From Corynebacterium phocae (GTDB taxonomy: Bacteria; Actinomycetota; Actinomycetes; Mycobacteriales; Mycobacteriaceae), in the NCBI RefSeq assembly GCF_008693075.1, contig NZ_VXKJ01000053.1, forward strand, positions 62,001 through 126,000: 64,000 nt of DNA. The letters run 5' to 3'. Of this stretch, positions 8,789 to 17,188 are shown piece by piece. A model generated the notes under the pieces. The model was not told where the DNA came from. It did not search any database and worked only from the letters and a program-made list of their open reading frames with translations. Numbering within the stretch: position 1 is the stretch's first letter; every line of letters begins with the position of its first letter. Made by a program: the position numbers and the translations under genes.

Positions 8789-8804
8789 TTTGACCTATCT
8801 CACA
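8789..8804. promoter_or_regulatory. GlxR (CRP-family) like site upstream of paaA
   Basis: TTTGACCTATCTCACA matches 11 of 12 defined positions of TGTGA-N2-TA-N2-TCACA. A second weaker match (10 of 12) at 8811-8826 overlaps the -35 box. cAMP-dependent activation of paa genes is expected in corynebacteria (family knowledge). Confidence 0.65.
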
Positions 8805-8811
8805 CAAACGG

Positions 8812-8840
8812 TTGACGTAGGTCACATTTGACCATATACT
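8812..8840 (+). promoter_or_regulatory. paaA promoter
   Basis: TTGACG (8812-8817) and TATACT (8835-8840) are separated by exactly 17 bp, close to the SigA consensus. The -10 box runs into the PaaR operator, so bound repressor would block RNA polymerase. Confidence 0.75.
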
Positions 8841-8860
8841 GACCAATCATTCAGTTAATA
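8838..8860. promoter_or_regulatory. PaaR-type operator at the paaA promoter
   Basis: It begins ACTGACCAATC and continues TCAGTTAA, aligning almost base for base with the operator at 7224-7246 (ACT, ACCAATC, TCAG and TAA shared). It overlaps the -10 box by three bases. Confidence 0.75.
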
Positions 8861-8896
8861 GCTGGATCAAGCTATCGTTTCTAGGAGGCACAACCC

Positions 8897-9874
8897 ATGA
8901 CTTCTCAACAAACTACCGCTAACCAGGAGGAAATCACCGCTGGTCAGGAGAGATTTAATGAATTAATCGAAGCTGACTCACGCGTTGAACCCACCGACTG
9001 GATGCCGGCGGCCTACCGCAAGACCCTGACCCGCCAGATCTCCCAACACGCCCACTCAGAAATTATTGGCATGCAGCCAGAGGCAAACTGGATTACCCGG
9101 GCTCCCTCGCTAAAGCGCAAGGCCATTTTGATGGCCAAGGTCCAGGATGAGGCCGGCCACGGCCTCTACCTTTACTCCGCCGCAGAGACCCTAGGCACCC
9201 CGCGTGATGAACTTGTACAACAGCTACTGGACGGTCGCGCGAAGTACTCTTCCATCTTCAACTACCCGGCCAGGACCTGGGCGGATATCGGGGCAATTGG
9301 GTGGCTAGTAGACGGCGCAGCAATCTGTAACCAGGTTCCCTTGTGCCGCGCTTCCTACGCGCCCTACGGTCGCGCCATGGTCCGAATTTGCAAAGAAGAG
9401 TCCTTCCACCAGCGCCAAGGCTGGGAAATTCTTTACGAGCTATCTCACGGCACACCAGCGCAGAAGCAAATGGCCCAAGAAGCCATCAACCGGTTCTACG
9501 GCCCGGCGCTACAAATGTTTGGCCCGCCCGATGATGACTCTCCGAATTCCCAGCAATCCATGGAATGGAACATCAAGCGTTTCTCCAACGACGAACTCCG
9601 TCAGCGCTTCGTGGACATGATTGTCCCGCAAGCTGAGGCACTGGGGCTGACCTTTGAAGACCCGGACCTGAAATGGAATGAGGAACGCGGCCACTACGAC
9701 TTCGGTGAGCTGGACTGGGAAGAGTTCAAGTCCGTCATCAAGGGTAACGGTCCGTGCAATGAACAGCGCCTACAGCGGCGCAACCAGGCGCACGATGAAG
9801 GGGCCTGGGTACGCGAAGCCGCAGCGGCCTTTGCTGAAAAGTACCACCACAACGACACCGCTCTAGTGGCCTAA
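8897..9874 (+). CDS. paaA: 1,2-phenylacetyl-CoA epoxidase, catalytic subunit PaaA
   Basis: A 325-residue ferritin-like di-iron monooxygenase subunit. It epoxidises the ring of phenylacetyl-CoA within the PaaABCE complex. Di-iron ligand motifs are visible: DEAGHG (E85, H88) and [12 protein letters not shown] (E168/E169, H172), with a further Glu near 55 ([10 protein letters not shown]). Length is slightly above the E. coli protein (309). The ATG at 8897 follows AGGAGG. It is the first gene of the paaABCDE run and lies directly behind the GlxR/PaaR-controlled promoter. Confidence 0.97.
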   Translation: MTSQQTTANQEEITAGQERFNELIEADSRVEPTDWMPAAYRKTLTRQISQHAHSEIIGMQPEANWITRAPSLKRKAILMAKVQDEAGHGLYLYSAAETLGTPRDELVQQLLDGRAKYSSIFNYPARTWADIGAIGWLVDGAAICNQVPLCRASYAPYGRAMVRICKEESFHQRQGWEILYELSHGTPAQKQMAQEAINRFYGPALQMFGPPDDDSPNSQQSMEWNIKRFSNDELRQRFVDMIVPQAEALGLTFEDPDLKWNEERGHYDFGELDWEEFKSVIKGNGPCNEQRLQRRNQAHDEGAWVREAAAAFAEKYHHNDTALVA

Positions 9875-9914
9875 GCATCCCCAGACCCACAACTTACTTG
9901 AGAGGACCCCACTC

Positions 9915-10217
9915 ATGTCTACATCTGCAGCACCGCAAAACGAATGGCCCATGTGGGAGGTTTTTGTACGCTCCTCCCGTGGCCTATCCCACGTCCACGC
10001 CGGGTCTTTGCACGCGCCCGACGCCACCATGGCACTGCGCAACGCCCGTGATCTCTACACCCGGCGCAATGAAGGTACTTCGGTGTGGGTAGTGCCCTCT
10101 GCGGAAATATCTTCCTCGGATCCGGACTCCAAAGGCGGATACTTCGAGTCCGCTAACGGCAAGGCTTACCGCCACGCCACGTACTACACCAAGTCTGAGG
10201 GGGTGCCGCACCTATGA
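9915..10217 (+). CDS. paaB: 1,2-phenylacetyl-CoA epoxidase subunit PaaB
   Basis: A 100-residue subunit with the family's conserved WPMWEVFVRSSRGLSHVHAG start and the SLHAPDATMALRNARDLYTR segment. PaaB bridges the PaaAC core and is needed for activity; it has no catalytic centre. The ATG at 9915 has GAGAGGA upstream. Its last bases overlap paaC by four (ATGA), so translation is coupled. Confidence 0.95.
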   Translation: MSTSAAPQNEWPMWEVFVRSSRGLSHVHAGSLHAPDATMALRNARDLYTRRNEGTSVWVVPSAEISSSDPDSKGGYFESANGKAYRHATYYTKSEGVPHL

Positions 10218-11062
10218 GCAACTACGCAACCTCTGATTCCGCGACTAAACAATCACAGGGCGACGCCATCACTCCGGAGCTAATCAGTGAACAGCTAAAC
10301 GCCCAAGGCGGCAAGCCCTCGGAGGCAGTTGCGCGCTACGCGACCATGTTGGGTGATGACGCCCTGATGCTCGGGCAGCGCCTGTCGTGGTGGATCTCCC
10401 GCGCACCAGAAATGGAAGAAGACATTGCACTGGGCAATATCGCACTCGATTTGATTGGCCACGCACGTTTCTTCTTGACCTACGCCGGCACCGCAGACGG
10501 CCGCTCGGAGGATGATCTTGCCTACTTCCGCAACGAAGAGGAGTTCCTTTCCGCCCGCTTGGTAGAGCAAGAAAACGGGGACTTTGGCCACACCATCGCC
10601 CGCCAGCTGATTTTCAGCTATTACCAACTGGGCCTCTATTCCCGGCTAGTGGATAGCTCCGATGAAATCCTGGCATCTATAGCGGCGAAGGCGCTCAAAG
10701 AAGTGCAGTACCACGTGGACCACGCAACTCAATGGGCCTTGCGCCTGGGGTTGGGCACGGAGGAATCCAACCGCCGTATGCAAGCTGGTCTGGAAAATAT
10801 GTGGCCGTATATAGATGAGCTTTTTGAGGACTTGGATGTTCACACTGAACTAGCTGACGGCGGGATCGCGGTGTTGCCGTCCACGCTGAAGCCGGAGTTC
10901 GATGAACGCATTTCCGCGACCTTGGAGAAATCCGGGCTACAAGAACCAGCAGTAAAGCAGGCCAGGTCCGGCCAGCGGACCGGGAAGTATTCCGAACACC
11001 GCGGCTATATCCTGGCAGAAATGCAATCCCTGGCACGCCAGCATCCAGGAGCTACCTGGTAG
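10214..11062 (+). CDS. paaC: 1,2-phenylacetyl-CoA epoxidase subunit PaaC
   Basis: A 282-residue ferritin-like structural partner of PaaA. It carries the conserved LGQRLSWWISRAPEMEEDIA and LIGHARFFLTYAG segments and KEVQYHVDHATQWALRLG. PaaC keeps the helical bundle but is non-catalytic in characterised systems. The N-terminus is about 30 residues longer than in E. coli (248). It starts inside the end of paaB. A 124-bp gap with a GTGGGCC/GGCCCAC inverted repeat (around 11114-11143) separates it from paaD. Confidence 0.95.
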   Translation: MSNYATSDSATKQSQGDAITPELISEQLNAQGGKPSEAVARYATMLGDDALMLGQRLSWWISRAPEMEEDIALGNIALDLIGHARFFLTYAGTADGRSEDDLAYFRNEEEFLSARLVEQENGDFGHTIARQLIFSYYQLGLYSRLVDSSDEILASIAAKALKEVQYHVDHATQWALRLGLGTEESNRRMQAGLENMWPYIDELFEDLDVHTELADGGIAVLPSTLKPEFDERISATLEKSGLQEPAVKQARSGQRTGKYSEHRGYILAEMQSLARQHPGATW

Positions 11063-11186
11063 CTAACGCCACCGGATTTTCACCTCCAGACCAGTTCTCC
11101 GCCAGCACACTCTGTGGGCCACAACATGCCGCCGGGCGGCCCACCGCAGATTCTTAGCCCGCACGCCGAACCACGAAAGGGGAAAA

Positions 11187-11792
11187 ATGTCCTCCCAGCA
11201 GCCTCCCAGCGCCCCTTCCTTTCCTGAGTTCCGTCATGAGGAGGAGCAGGAATTCGATAACCCCCTGAACCTGGAGCATCCACTACGCCCTCATGAGCAG
11301 CCCCACCAAGCGGTGTGGGACGCTGCGGCGGGTGTTCCGGATCCAGAGATTCCCGTTATCTCCATCGCTGATTTGGGAATCCTGCGGAGCGCGCGGTGCG
11401 TAGAGGGCCAGGCACACGTGGTCATTACCCCTACTTATTCGGGGTGCCCGGCCATGGATCACATCACGGCGGATCTGAAGACAGCCCTCACCAAAGCCGG
11501 CTTCGAGCGACCGAAGATAGAGACGGTCCTGCAACCGGCGTGGTCAACGGACTGGATGACAACATTTGGGAAAGAGAGACTGGCGGCTTATGGCATTGCC
11601 CCGCCCCAGCGCTCCGCAACCCGAAACACCGGCCCCATCCTGTTGGACCTTAAGCCACCGCCGCCGGTGGACTGTCCACATTGTGGTTCCACCCAGACGC
11701 GCAAGCTGGCGCAGTTTGGCTCCACCTCATGCAAGGCCCTCTACCAATGCCAGGATTGCCTGGAACCCTTCGACTATTTCAAGGTGCATTAA
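11187..11792 (+). CDS. paaD: Phenylacetyl-CoA epoxidase assembly protein PaaD
   Basis: A 201-residue protein. The MIP18/DUF59-type domain (about 45-130) has the typical VPDPEIPVISIADLGILR and TPTYSGCPAMDHI motifs. The C-terminus is a zinc-ribbon-like segment with paired cysteines (CPHCGS, CQDC). PaaD is thought to act in iron or Fe-S handling for the epoxidase. It is about 35 residues longer than E. coli PaaD, through an N-terminal extension rich in Pro and Glu. The ATG follows GAAAGGGG. paaE begins 2 bp after the stop. Confidence 0.93.
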   Translation: MSSQQPPSAPSFPEFRHEEEQEFDNPLNLEHPLRPHEQPHQAVWDAAAGVPDPEIPVISIADLGILRSARCVEGQAHVVITPTYSGCPAMDHITADLKTALTKAGFERPKIETVLQPAWSTDWMTTFGKERLAAYGIAPPQRSATRNTGPILLDLKPPPPVDCPHCGSTQTRKLAQFGSTSCKALYQCQDCLEPFDYFKVH

Positions 11793-11794
11793 CC

Positions 11795-12943
11795 ATGACT
11801 ACTAAAACTCGCAAGAAAGCAACGTTTAACACACTGGAAGTCTCCCAGGTCCGCCCCCTGACTGAAGATTCTGTTGAGGTCAGTTTCCGGGTCCCGGAGG
11901 AGCTGCAGAGCGACTACGATTACATGCCCGGTCAGTATGTCGCGCTCCGGGCAACCATCGACGGCCAGGAGGTACGCAGGTCCTACTCGATTTGCGATGC
12001 CCCGGCGGCCGGCACCATCCGCGTAGCTATCAAGCGCGACAGGGGAGGCCTGTTTTCCAACTGGGCTAACGACAACCTAGCGGCCGGGGACAAAATCGAG
12101 GTGATGAACCCGCAGGGAGCGTTTACTTCCAAGACCCATATGACCTCCCTAAACAACCCAGAAGCTATCCGCGAGGAAGTGGAGAAAATCGAAGCGCCCC
12201 ACCTGGTAGCGGTAGCTGCGGGTTCAGGAATCACCCCAATCATGGCTATCGCCCAGACCATCTTGCGCGAGTCTTCCGACGCCACCTTCGAGCTTATCTT
12301 CGCCAATAAGAGCGGCGGCGACGTGATGTTCGCCGAGGAAATAGGTGATCTCAAAGACAAGTTCCCCACCCGTTTCGCGGTTCACCACGTGCTTTCCAGG
12401 GAGCAGCGAGTAAACCCACTGTTTTCCGGCCGGATTGACAACGAAAAGCTGCAGGTACTGCTGGAGAAGGTCGTGGACGTTAACAACGTTGATGAGTGGT
12501 TCCTCTGTGGGCCATTCGAACTGGTTCAGCTAGTCCGCGATGAACTTTCGGAGCGAAACGTGGATTCGGACACCGTCCGCTTTGAGTTGTTTACCACCGG
12601 AAAACCTCAAGAGGACGCCGGCCAAAAGGGTCGGGAGGTTGAACTAGACCCGGATGGCAACAACGTCACTATTGGTTTCCAGCTTGATGGCCTATCGGGG
12701 ACCGTTGAGTCCCCAGACAAGGCCAATGAAACCATCCTCAACGCCGCCCTGCGGGTACGCTCAGACGTTCCTTTTGCCTGTGCAGGCGGCGTTTGCGGTA
12801 CCTGCCGCGCCAAGGTCGTGGAGGGGGAGGTGGACATGGCGGAGAACTTTGCACTGGAAGCAGATGAAGTGGCCGCCGGTTACATCCTCACCTGCCAGTC
12901 CCGGCCAAAGACCAAGAAAGTCCTCGTCGATTTCGACGCCTAG
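11795..12943 (+). CDS. paaE: Phenylacetyl-CoA epoxidase reductase PaaE
   Basis: A 382-residue electron-transfer subunit. An FNR-type flavin domain carries RRSYSICDAP (residues 61-70) and an NAD(P)H site with GSGITPIMAI. A plant-type 2Fe-2S domain follows, with cysteines at about 329, 334, 337 and 367. It passes electrons from NADPH to the PaaA di-iron site. The ATG at 11795 was chosen because AAGGTG lies 8 nt upstream and the protein then starts like other PaaE; the frame is open further upstream within paaD. Confidence 0.95.
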   Translation: MTTKTRKKATFNTLEVSQVRPLTEDSVEVSFRVPEELQSDYDYMPGQYVALRATIDGQEVRRSYSICDAPAAGTIRVAIKRDRGGLFSNWANDNLAAGDKIEVMNPQGAFTSKTHMTSLNNPEAIREEVEKIEAPHLVAVAAGSGITPIMAIAQTILRESSDATFELIFANKSGGDVMFAEEIGDLKDKFPTRFAVHHVLSREQRVNPLFSGRIDNEKLQVLLEKVVDVNNVDEWFLCGPFELVQLVRDELSERNVDSDTVRFELFTTGKPQEDAGQKGREVELDPDGNNVTIGFQLDGLSGTVESPDKANETILNAALRVRSDVPFACAGGVCGTCRAKVVEGEVDMAENFALEADEVAAGYILTCQSRPKTKKVLVDFDA

Positions 12944-12970
12944 GAACCAACGCTAAAACCACGAAAGAAA

Positions 12971-13774
12971 ATGAGGCGCACTGTGATTGATCTCCATATC
13001 CATACCCACCAAGAGCAACCCCAGAGCAAACTCGGGGAGATTGTTCTCAACAACCCCCAGGCCATGAACTCCCTTAAGGAGGCGGACCTCCTGGATCTGG
13101 CGGACGCCTACGACCAAGCAGAACGCGCCGGAGTCCGCGCCCTTATCCTGAGGGGTGAGGGGAAGGGCTTTTGTGCCGGCCGTAACATCAAGGGGCTTGA
13201 TCCCACAGACGACGACGCCACGGATTACCTAGAAAACCGGGTAACTCCGGTGCTGAAGAAGATGGCTAGCTTTCCCGCCCCCACGTTTGCCGCAGTTCAT
13301 GGCCCTTGCTTGGGAGTGGGTCTTGGCCTAGCTATCGCCTCCGATATCGTCTACGTAGCGGACGAAGCCAAGCTGGGCTCGCCGTTTGCAAACCTAGGAG
13401 CAACCCTTGACTCCGGCGGCCACAGCCTGTTTTTTGAAAGGCTGGGTGCCCACCGGGCTATGGACCTCATTGTCACCGGGGATCTGATATCCGGCAAGGA
13501 AGCTGTGGCGGCAGGCCTTTTCTCCCGATCCATGGAAGGAGAGAAACTCCTTGAATTCACCTTTGCCAAGGCGTGGGCCGCCGCCACCGGCGCCACCGGG
13601 GCGTTCTTGGCCAGCCGCACCCTAATTCATCAACTGCGGGACCAAAAAGCCGGGCTGTGGGACTCCGTTGCAAAGGAAAATATCCTTCAGGGGCAGCTGT
13701 GCGAAACCCAGGACTACCTGGAAGGTTTTGCCGCTTTCAACGAGAAGCGGCCTCCTCGGTTCACTGGGAAGTAG
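12971..13774 (+). CDS. paaG: Crotonase-family 1,2-epoxyphenylacetyl-CoA isomerase
   Basis: A 267-residue crotonase. The usual two hydratase glutamates are absent: GVGLGLAIASD replaces GGGLELA, and FANLG replaces QPEAGLG. An aspartate in ATLDSGG (about residue 147) fits the isomerase class that turns the ring epoxide into an oxepin. The oxyanion-hole segments are FCAGRNIK and HGPCLGVG. A GTG at 12983, with GAGG 6 nt upstream, is an equally good or better start than the ATG at 12971. It lies in the paa run between paaE and the thiolase. Confidence 0.85.
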   Translation: MRRTVIDLHIHTHQEQPQSKLGEIVLNNPQAMNSLKEADLLDLADAYDQAERAGVRALILRGEGKGFCAGRNIKGLDPTDDDATDYLENRVTPVLKKMASFPAPTFAAVHGPCLGVGLGLAIASDIVYVADEAKLGSPFANLGATLDSGGHSLFFERLGAHRAMDLIVTGDLISGKEAVAAGLFSRSMEGEKLLEFTFAKAWAAATGATGAFLASRTLIHQLRDQKAGLWDSVAKENILQGQLCETQDYLEGFAAFNEKRPPRFTGK

Positions 13775-13877
13775 CCTTCCTTCTCCGCGCCTTCACCACT
13801 AGCGCCCCACCACCACACTGCCCACACCAAGCCTCAATTTACAACGCCTCTCACCACCACAGAAGGATGGTTAAACG

Positions 13878-15110
13878 ATGAATTCCCCTGACCCTCACAA
13901 CTGCTCCAACAAGGCACTAATTGTCTCTGGGCTGCGCACCCCCGTGGGCCGCTACGGTGGCCAGCTGTCCTCCATTCGCCCGGATGACCTGGCGGCGCAC
14001 GCTATTAAAGCTGTCGTGGAAGACGCCGGGATTGACCCCGCCGTTGTCGACGAAGTGATCATCGGCAATGCCAACGGCGCCGGTGAAGAAAACCGGAACG
14101 TAGCACGCATGGCCTGGCTGATTAACGGCTATCCGGACACTGTCCCCGGGATTACCGTCAACCGGCTGTGCGCCTCCAGCATGTCTGCCATTGCACTGGC
14201 CACGGCGCTGGTCGAATCCGGTCAGGCAGAAGTAGTGGTGGCCGGCGGCGTGGAGTCCATGTCCCGCGCACCCTGGGTCATGGAAAAACCCGATAAGGCC
14301 TTCGGCCGTCCTGGAGAGGTTTTTGATACCTCCATTGGCTGGCGCTTTATCAACCCCGCTTTCAAGGAGCGGGAGAAATTTACCTACTCCATGCCGGAGA
14401 CCGCCGAGGAGGTTGCCAACCGCTTTGACATCTCCCGCGAGGACGCAGACCACTTTGCATACGTCTCCCATCAGCGCGCCATCAAAGCCATCGGGGAGGG
14501 GCGCTTCAACGCGGAAATCACCCCGGTTACCGTCACCGACCGCAAGGGCAACAAGACTGTCATTGACACCGATGAAGGCCCGCGGCCAGACACCAGCATG
14601 GAAGTGCTAGCCAAATTGCGCCCGGTAACTTCTTTGGGCGGTGTCACTACCGCCGGAAACGCATCTTCCCTCAACGACGGCGCTTCCGCAGTTATCATTG
14701 CCTCCCCTGCAGCCGTGGAAAAATACCAGCTCAAGCCCCGAGCTCGTGTGATGGCCAACGCAGCGGTAGGCGTAACTCCCGAAATCATGGGTACGGGTCC
14801 AGTCCCGGCTACCCGCAAAGTACTAGAGGCTACCGGATGGGACTTGGATGAAGTAGATGCCATTGAACTCAACGAGGCCTTCGCTTCCCAATCTCTAGCC
14901 TGCATCCGGGAACTAGGCCTGGACACAGAAAAAACTAATGCCTGGGGAGGCGCCATTGCACTGGGCCACCCCCTTGGTTCCTCGGGTGCTCGAATCACCA
15001 TCACCTTGCTCAACCGGTTGGAACAGCAAGGCGGCACAAAGGGGATAGCCACCATGTGCGTGGGAGTAGGGCAAGGTACCGCCATCGCCTTAGAAAGGGT
15101 GGAAGGCTAG
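13878..15110 (+). CDS. paaJ: Beta-ketothiolase, 3-oxoadipyl-CoA / 3-oxo-5,6-dehydrosuberyl-CoA thiolase
   Basis: A 410-residue thiolase. The nucleophilic cysteine is at about 98 (NRLCASSMSA), the NEAFA motif is present, GHPLGSSGAR carries the catalytic His near 364, and CVGVGQG carries the second Cys near 394. In the pathway it acts twice, releasing acetyl-CoA and finally succinyl-CoA. A 103-bp gap precedes it. paaF starts 4 bp after its stop. Confidence 0.92.
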   Translation: MNSPDPHNCSNKALIVSGLRTPVGRYGGQLSSIRPDDLAAHAIKAVVEDAGIDPAVVDEVIIGNANGAGEENRNVARMAWLINGYPDTVPGITVNRLCASSMSAIALATALVESGQAEVVVAGGVESMSRAPWVMEKPDKAFGRPGEVFDTSIGWRFINPAFKEREKFTYSMPETAEEVANRFDISREDADHFAYVSHQRAIKAIGEGRFNAEITPVTVTDRKGNKTVIDTDEGPRPDTSMEVLAKLRPVTSLGGVTTAGNASSLNDGASAVIIASPAAVEKYQLKPRARVMANAAVGVTPEIMGTGPVPATRKVLEATGWDLDEVDAIELNEAFASQSLACIRELGLDTEKTNAWGGAIALGHPLGSSGARITITLLNRLEQQGGTKGIATMCVGVGQGTAIALERVEG

Positions 15111-15114
15111 ACAC

Positions 15115-15909
15115 ATGGACAACTTTAACTTTGCTGCTATAGATATCAAGGAACACCGCCTTGAGGGTGCAGAACAACCGGTCATCGTGGCCACGCTCAA
15201 CCGTCCGGAGGTACGCAATGCCATTGATGAGACGATGGTGGCTGAACTCCACGAGCTGTGCAGCTACTTAGAACGCGCACCCCACATCCTTATCCTCACT
15301 GGCTGCCAGGTAGAAACCCCCAAGGGCACCCGCGGAATCTTTGCTTCCGGGGCAGACATCTCCCAGCTACGCGAACGCCGCCGGGAAGACGCGCTGCGCG
15401 GGATCAACTCCACAATTTTCCACCGGGTAGCGGCACTCCCAGCACCGGTCATCGCGGCTATTGACGGATATGCCCTGGGCGGCGGCTTGGAGCTGGCGCT
15501 AGCCGCTGACTTCCGCTTGGCCACTCCCTTTGCCAAATTCGGGCAGCCGGAGGCGGGGTTGGGGATCATCGCCGCGGCCGGTGCCCTTTGGCGGCTGAAG
15601 GAGGCGGTGGGCACCCCACTGGCTAAGGAAATCCTGCTGGCCGGACGAGTCCTCAACGGCAAGGAAGCTCTTGAAGCGCACCTGGTCAACGAAATCCACG
15701 AGCCCGCCAGCTTGGAAGAAGCCGCGCTGGCCTTGGCCGGAAAAATCAGCAAACTAGACCCCCTAGCTGTGCGGCTCTCCAAGCAATTAATCTCCCTACC
15801 CGCGGAAGCCCACCCCGCAATTGACAACATTGCGCAGGCAGTGACTTTTGAATCCCCGGCAAAGTTTGACCGCATGCAAGCTTTCCTCGATAGAAAGGCA
15901 AACAAATGA
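15115..15909 (+). CDS. paaF: Enoyl-CoA hydratase, 2,3-dehydroadipyl-CoA hydratase
   Basis: A 264-residue crotonase that keeps both catalytic glutamates: E126 in ALGGGLELALAADF and E146 in FGQPEAGLG. This separates it from the upstream PaaG-like paralogue. It hydrates 2,3-dehydroadipyl-CoA in the late beta-oxidation-like part of the pathway. The FASGADISQL segment forms part of the CoA and oxyanion pocket. The end overlaps paaH by four bases. Confidence 0.9.
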   Translation: MDNFNFAAIDIKEHRLEGAEQPVIVATLNRPEVRNAIDETMVAELHELCSYLERAPHILILTGCQVETPKGTRGIFASGADISQLRERRREDALRGINSTIFHRVAALPAPVIAAIDGYALGGGLELALAADFRLATPFAKFGQPEAGLGIIAAAGALWRLKEAVGTPLAKEILLAGRVLNGKEALEAHLVNEIHEPASLEEAALALAGKISKLDPLAVRLSKQLISLPAEAHPAIDNIAQAVTFESPAKFDRMQAFLDRKANK

Positions 15910-16760
15910 AACACTCTTTTCCACAAGAATTGCACCGCGTAGGTGTCCTAGGCGGCGGCCGCATGGGGGCGGGAATAGCCCACGCCTTCCTAGCCACCGG
16001 CGCGGAAGTCACCGTAGTAGACATCAATGACCAGGCTGCCCAGGCCGCCCGCGAAAGAATTGTCAAGGCGGTGCGCGGTTCACTTGACCGCGGTGCCGAA
16101 GGCAGTGAAGACTCCTGGTTGGAGCGCCTGACAGTGGGAACCGATAAGAATCTGTTCCAAGACCACCAATTGGTAGTCGAGGCCGTCCCGGAATCCATTG
16201 ATCTCAAAAAGGAAGCCTTCGAAGGTATCTCCCGCGTCTCCCCGGAGATTGTCATAGCCACCAACACTTCTTCACTGTCCGTGACTGATTTAGCCAGCTT
16301 TGTCAGCAATCCCGTCATTGGATTGCACTTTTTCAACCCGGTTCCCGCCTCCAAGCTGGTCGAGGTAGTGGTTGCGGATTCCACTCCACAACAGCTACTT
16401 GAGTCCGCCAAGGCGTGGGTTGAAGCACTGGGCAAGACCGCCGTGGTGGTCAAAGACGCCCCCGGTTTTGCGTCCTCCCGCCTGGGCGTGGCCATTGCCT
16501 TGGAAGCCATTCGTATGGTCGAAGAAGGCGTAGCAAGCCCCCGCGACATAGATAACGCTATGGTCCTTGGCTATAAATTCCCGGTGGGCCCCCTGGAATT
16601 AACCGACATTGTAGGTTTGGACGTCCGGTTGGGCATAGCCGAGTACCTGGAATCCAAACTAGGGGAACGGTTTAGCCCACCGCAGCTTATGAAAGACATG
16701 GTTGCGCGCGGGGAACTCGGACGCAAGTCCGGCCGCGGTTTTTACAACTACGAGGACTAA
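15906..16760 (+). CDS. paaH: 3-hydroxyadipyl-CoA dehydrogenase
   Basis: A 284-residue NAD-dependent 3-hydroxyacyl-CoA dehydrogenase. The Rossmann motif GVLGGGRMGAGIA is at about residues 13-25. The ATNTSSLSV and GLHFFNPVP segments hold the conserved active-site residues, and the C-terminal helical domain ends with GRKSGRGFYNYED. It oxidises 3-hydroxyadipyl-CoA to the substrate of the thiolase. Coupled to paaF by an ATGA overlap. It converges on a minus-strand thioesterase 6 bp beyond its stop. Confidence 0.93.
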   Translation: MKHSFPQELHRVGVLGGGRMGAGIAHAFLATGAEVTVVDINDQAAQAARERIVKAVRGSLDRGAEGSEDSWLERLTVGTDKNLFQDHQLVVEAVPESIDLKKEAFEGISRVSPEIVIATNTSSLSVTDLASFVSNPVIGLHFFNPVPASKLVEVVVADSTPQQLLESAKAWVEALGKTAVVVKDAPGFASSRLGVAIALEAIRMVEEGVASPRDIDNAMVLGYKFPVGPLELTDIVGLDVRLGIAEYLESKLGERFSPPQLMKDMVARGELGRKSGRGFYNYED

Positions 16761-16766
16761 CGGATG

Positions 16767-17156
16767 TTAATCACGGGGCGCAACCAACGCGTTGGTGATC
16801 CGGGCGGTGCACAGACGCTTACCGGATTCATCCGCGATAACAACCTCGTGACTGGTCAACGTGTTACCCAAACGGATGGCGGTTGCGGTGGCAGTAACTA
16901 TCCCAGTCCGGCCGGAGGCGTGATGCGTGGCGTTGATATCCACTCCTACTGCAACTTTTCCCAGCGTGGAAGCGTGCTTGACCGCCGCCCAACTCCCCAC
17001 GGCCTCGGCCAACGCAACCATGGCCCCGCCGTGGAGTAGCCCAAGGGATTGCCGGTTACCGTCCACCGGCATGGTAGCTACCACCCTGGACGGGGATTCT
17101 TCCTGAATCTCCACGCCCATCTTCTTATCCAACTCACCAAGTTTAATCTCCCACAT
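16767..17156 (-). CDS. PaaI/YdiI-type hotdog thioesterase
   Basis: A 129-residue hotdog protein. HGGAMVALAEAVGS starts at residue 42, with a glutamate at 51 where PaaI has aspartate. This is typical of the YdiI/MenI branch (aromatic or long-chain acyl-CoA thioesterases). The ATG at 17156 is preceded by AGGTGG. It is the only minus-strand gene inside the paaI-paaZ run and would need its own promoter in the 32 bp before paaZ. A second thioesterase besides paaI suggests extra CoA salvage (inference); a role outside the pathway is possible. Confidence 0.85.
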   Translation of the reverse strand: MWEIKLGELDKKMGVEIQEESPSRVVATMPVDGNRQSLGLLHGGAMVALAEAVGSWAAVKHASTLGKVAVGVDINATHHASGRTGIVTATATAIRLGNTLTSHEVVIADESGKRLCTARITNALVAPRD

Positions 17157-17188
17157 AATTTACCCACCTTAGCGAAAGGACTCTTAGA

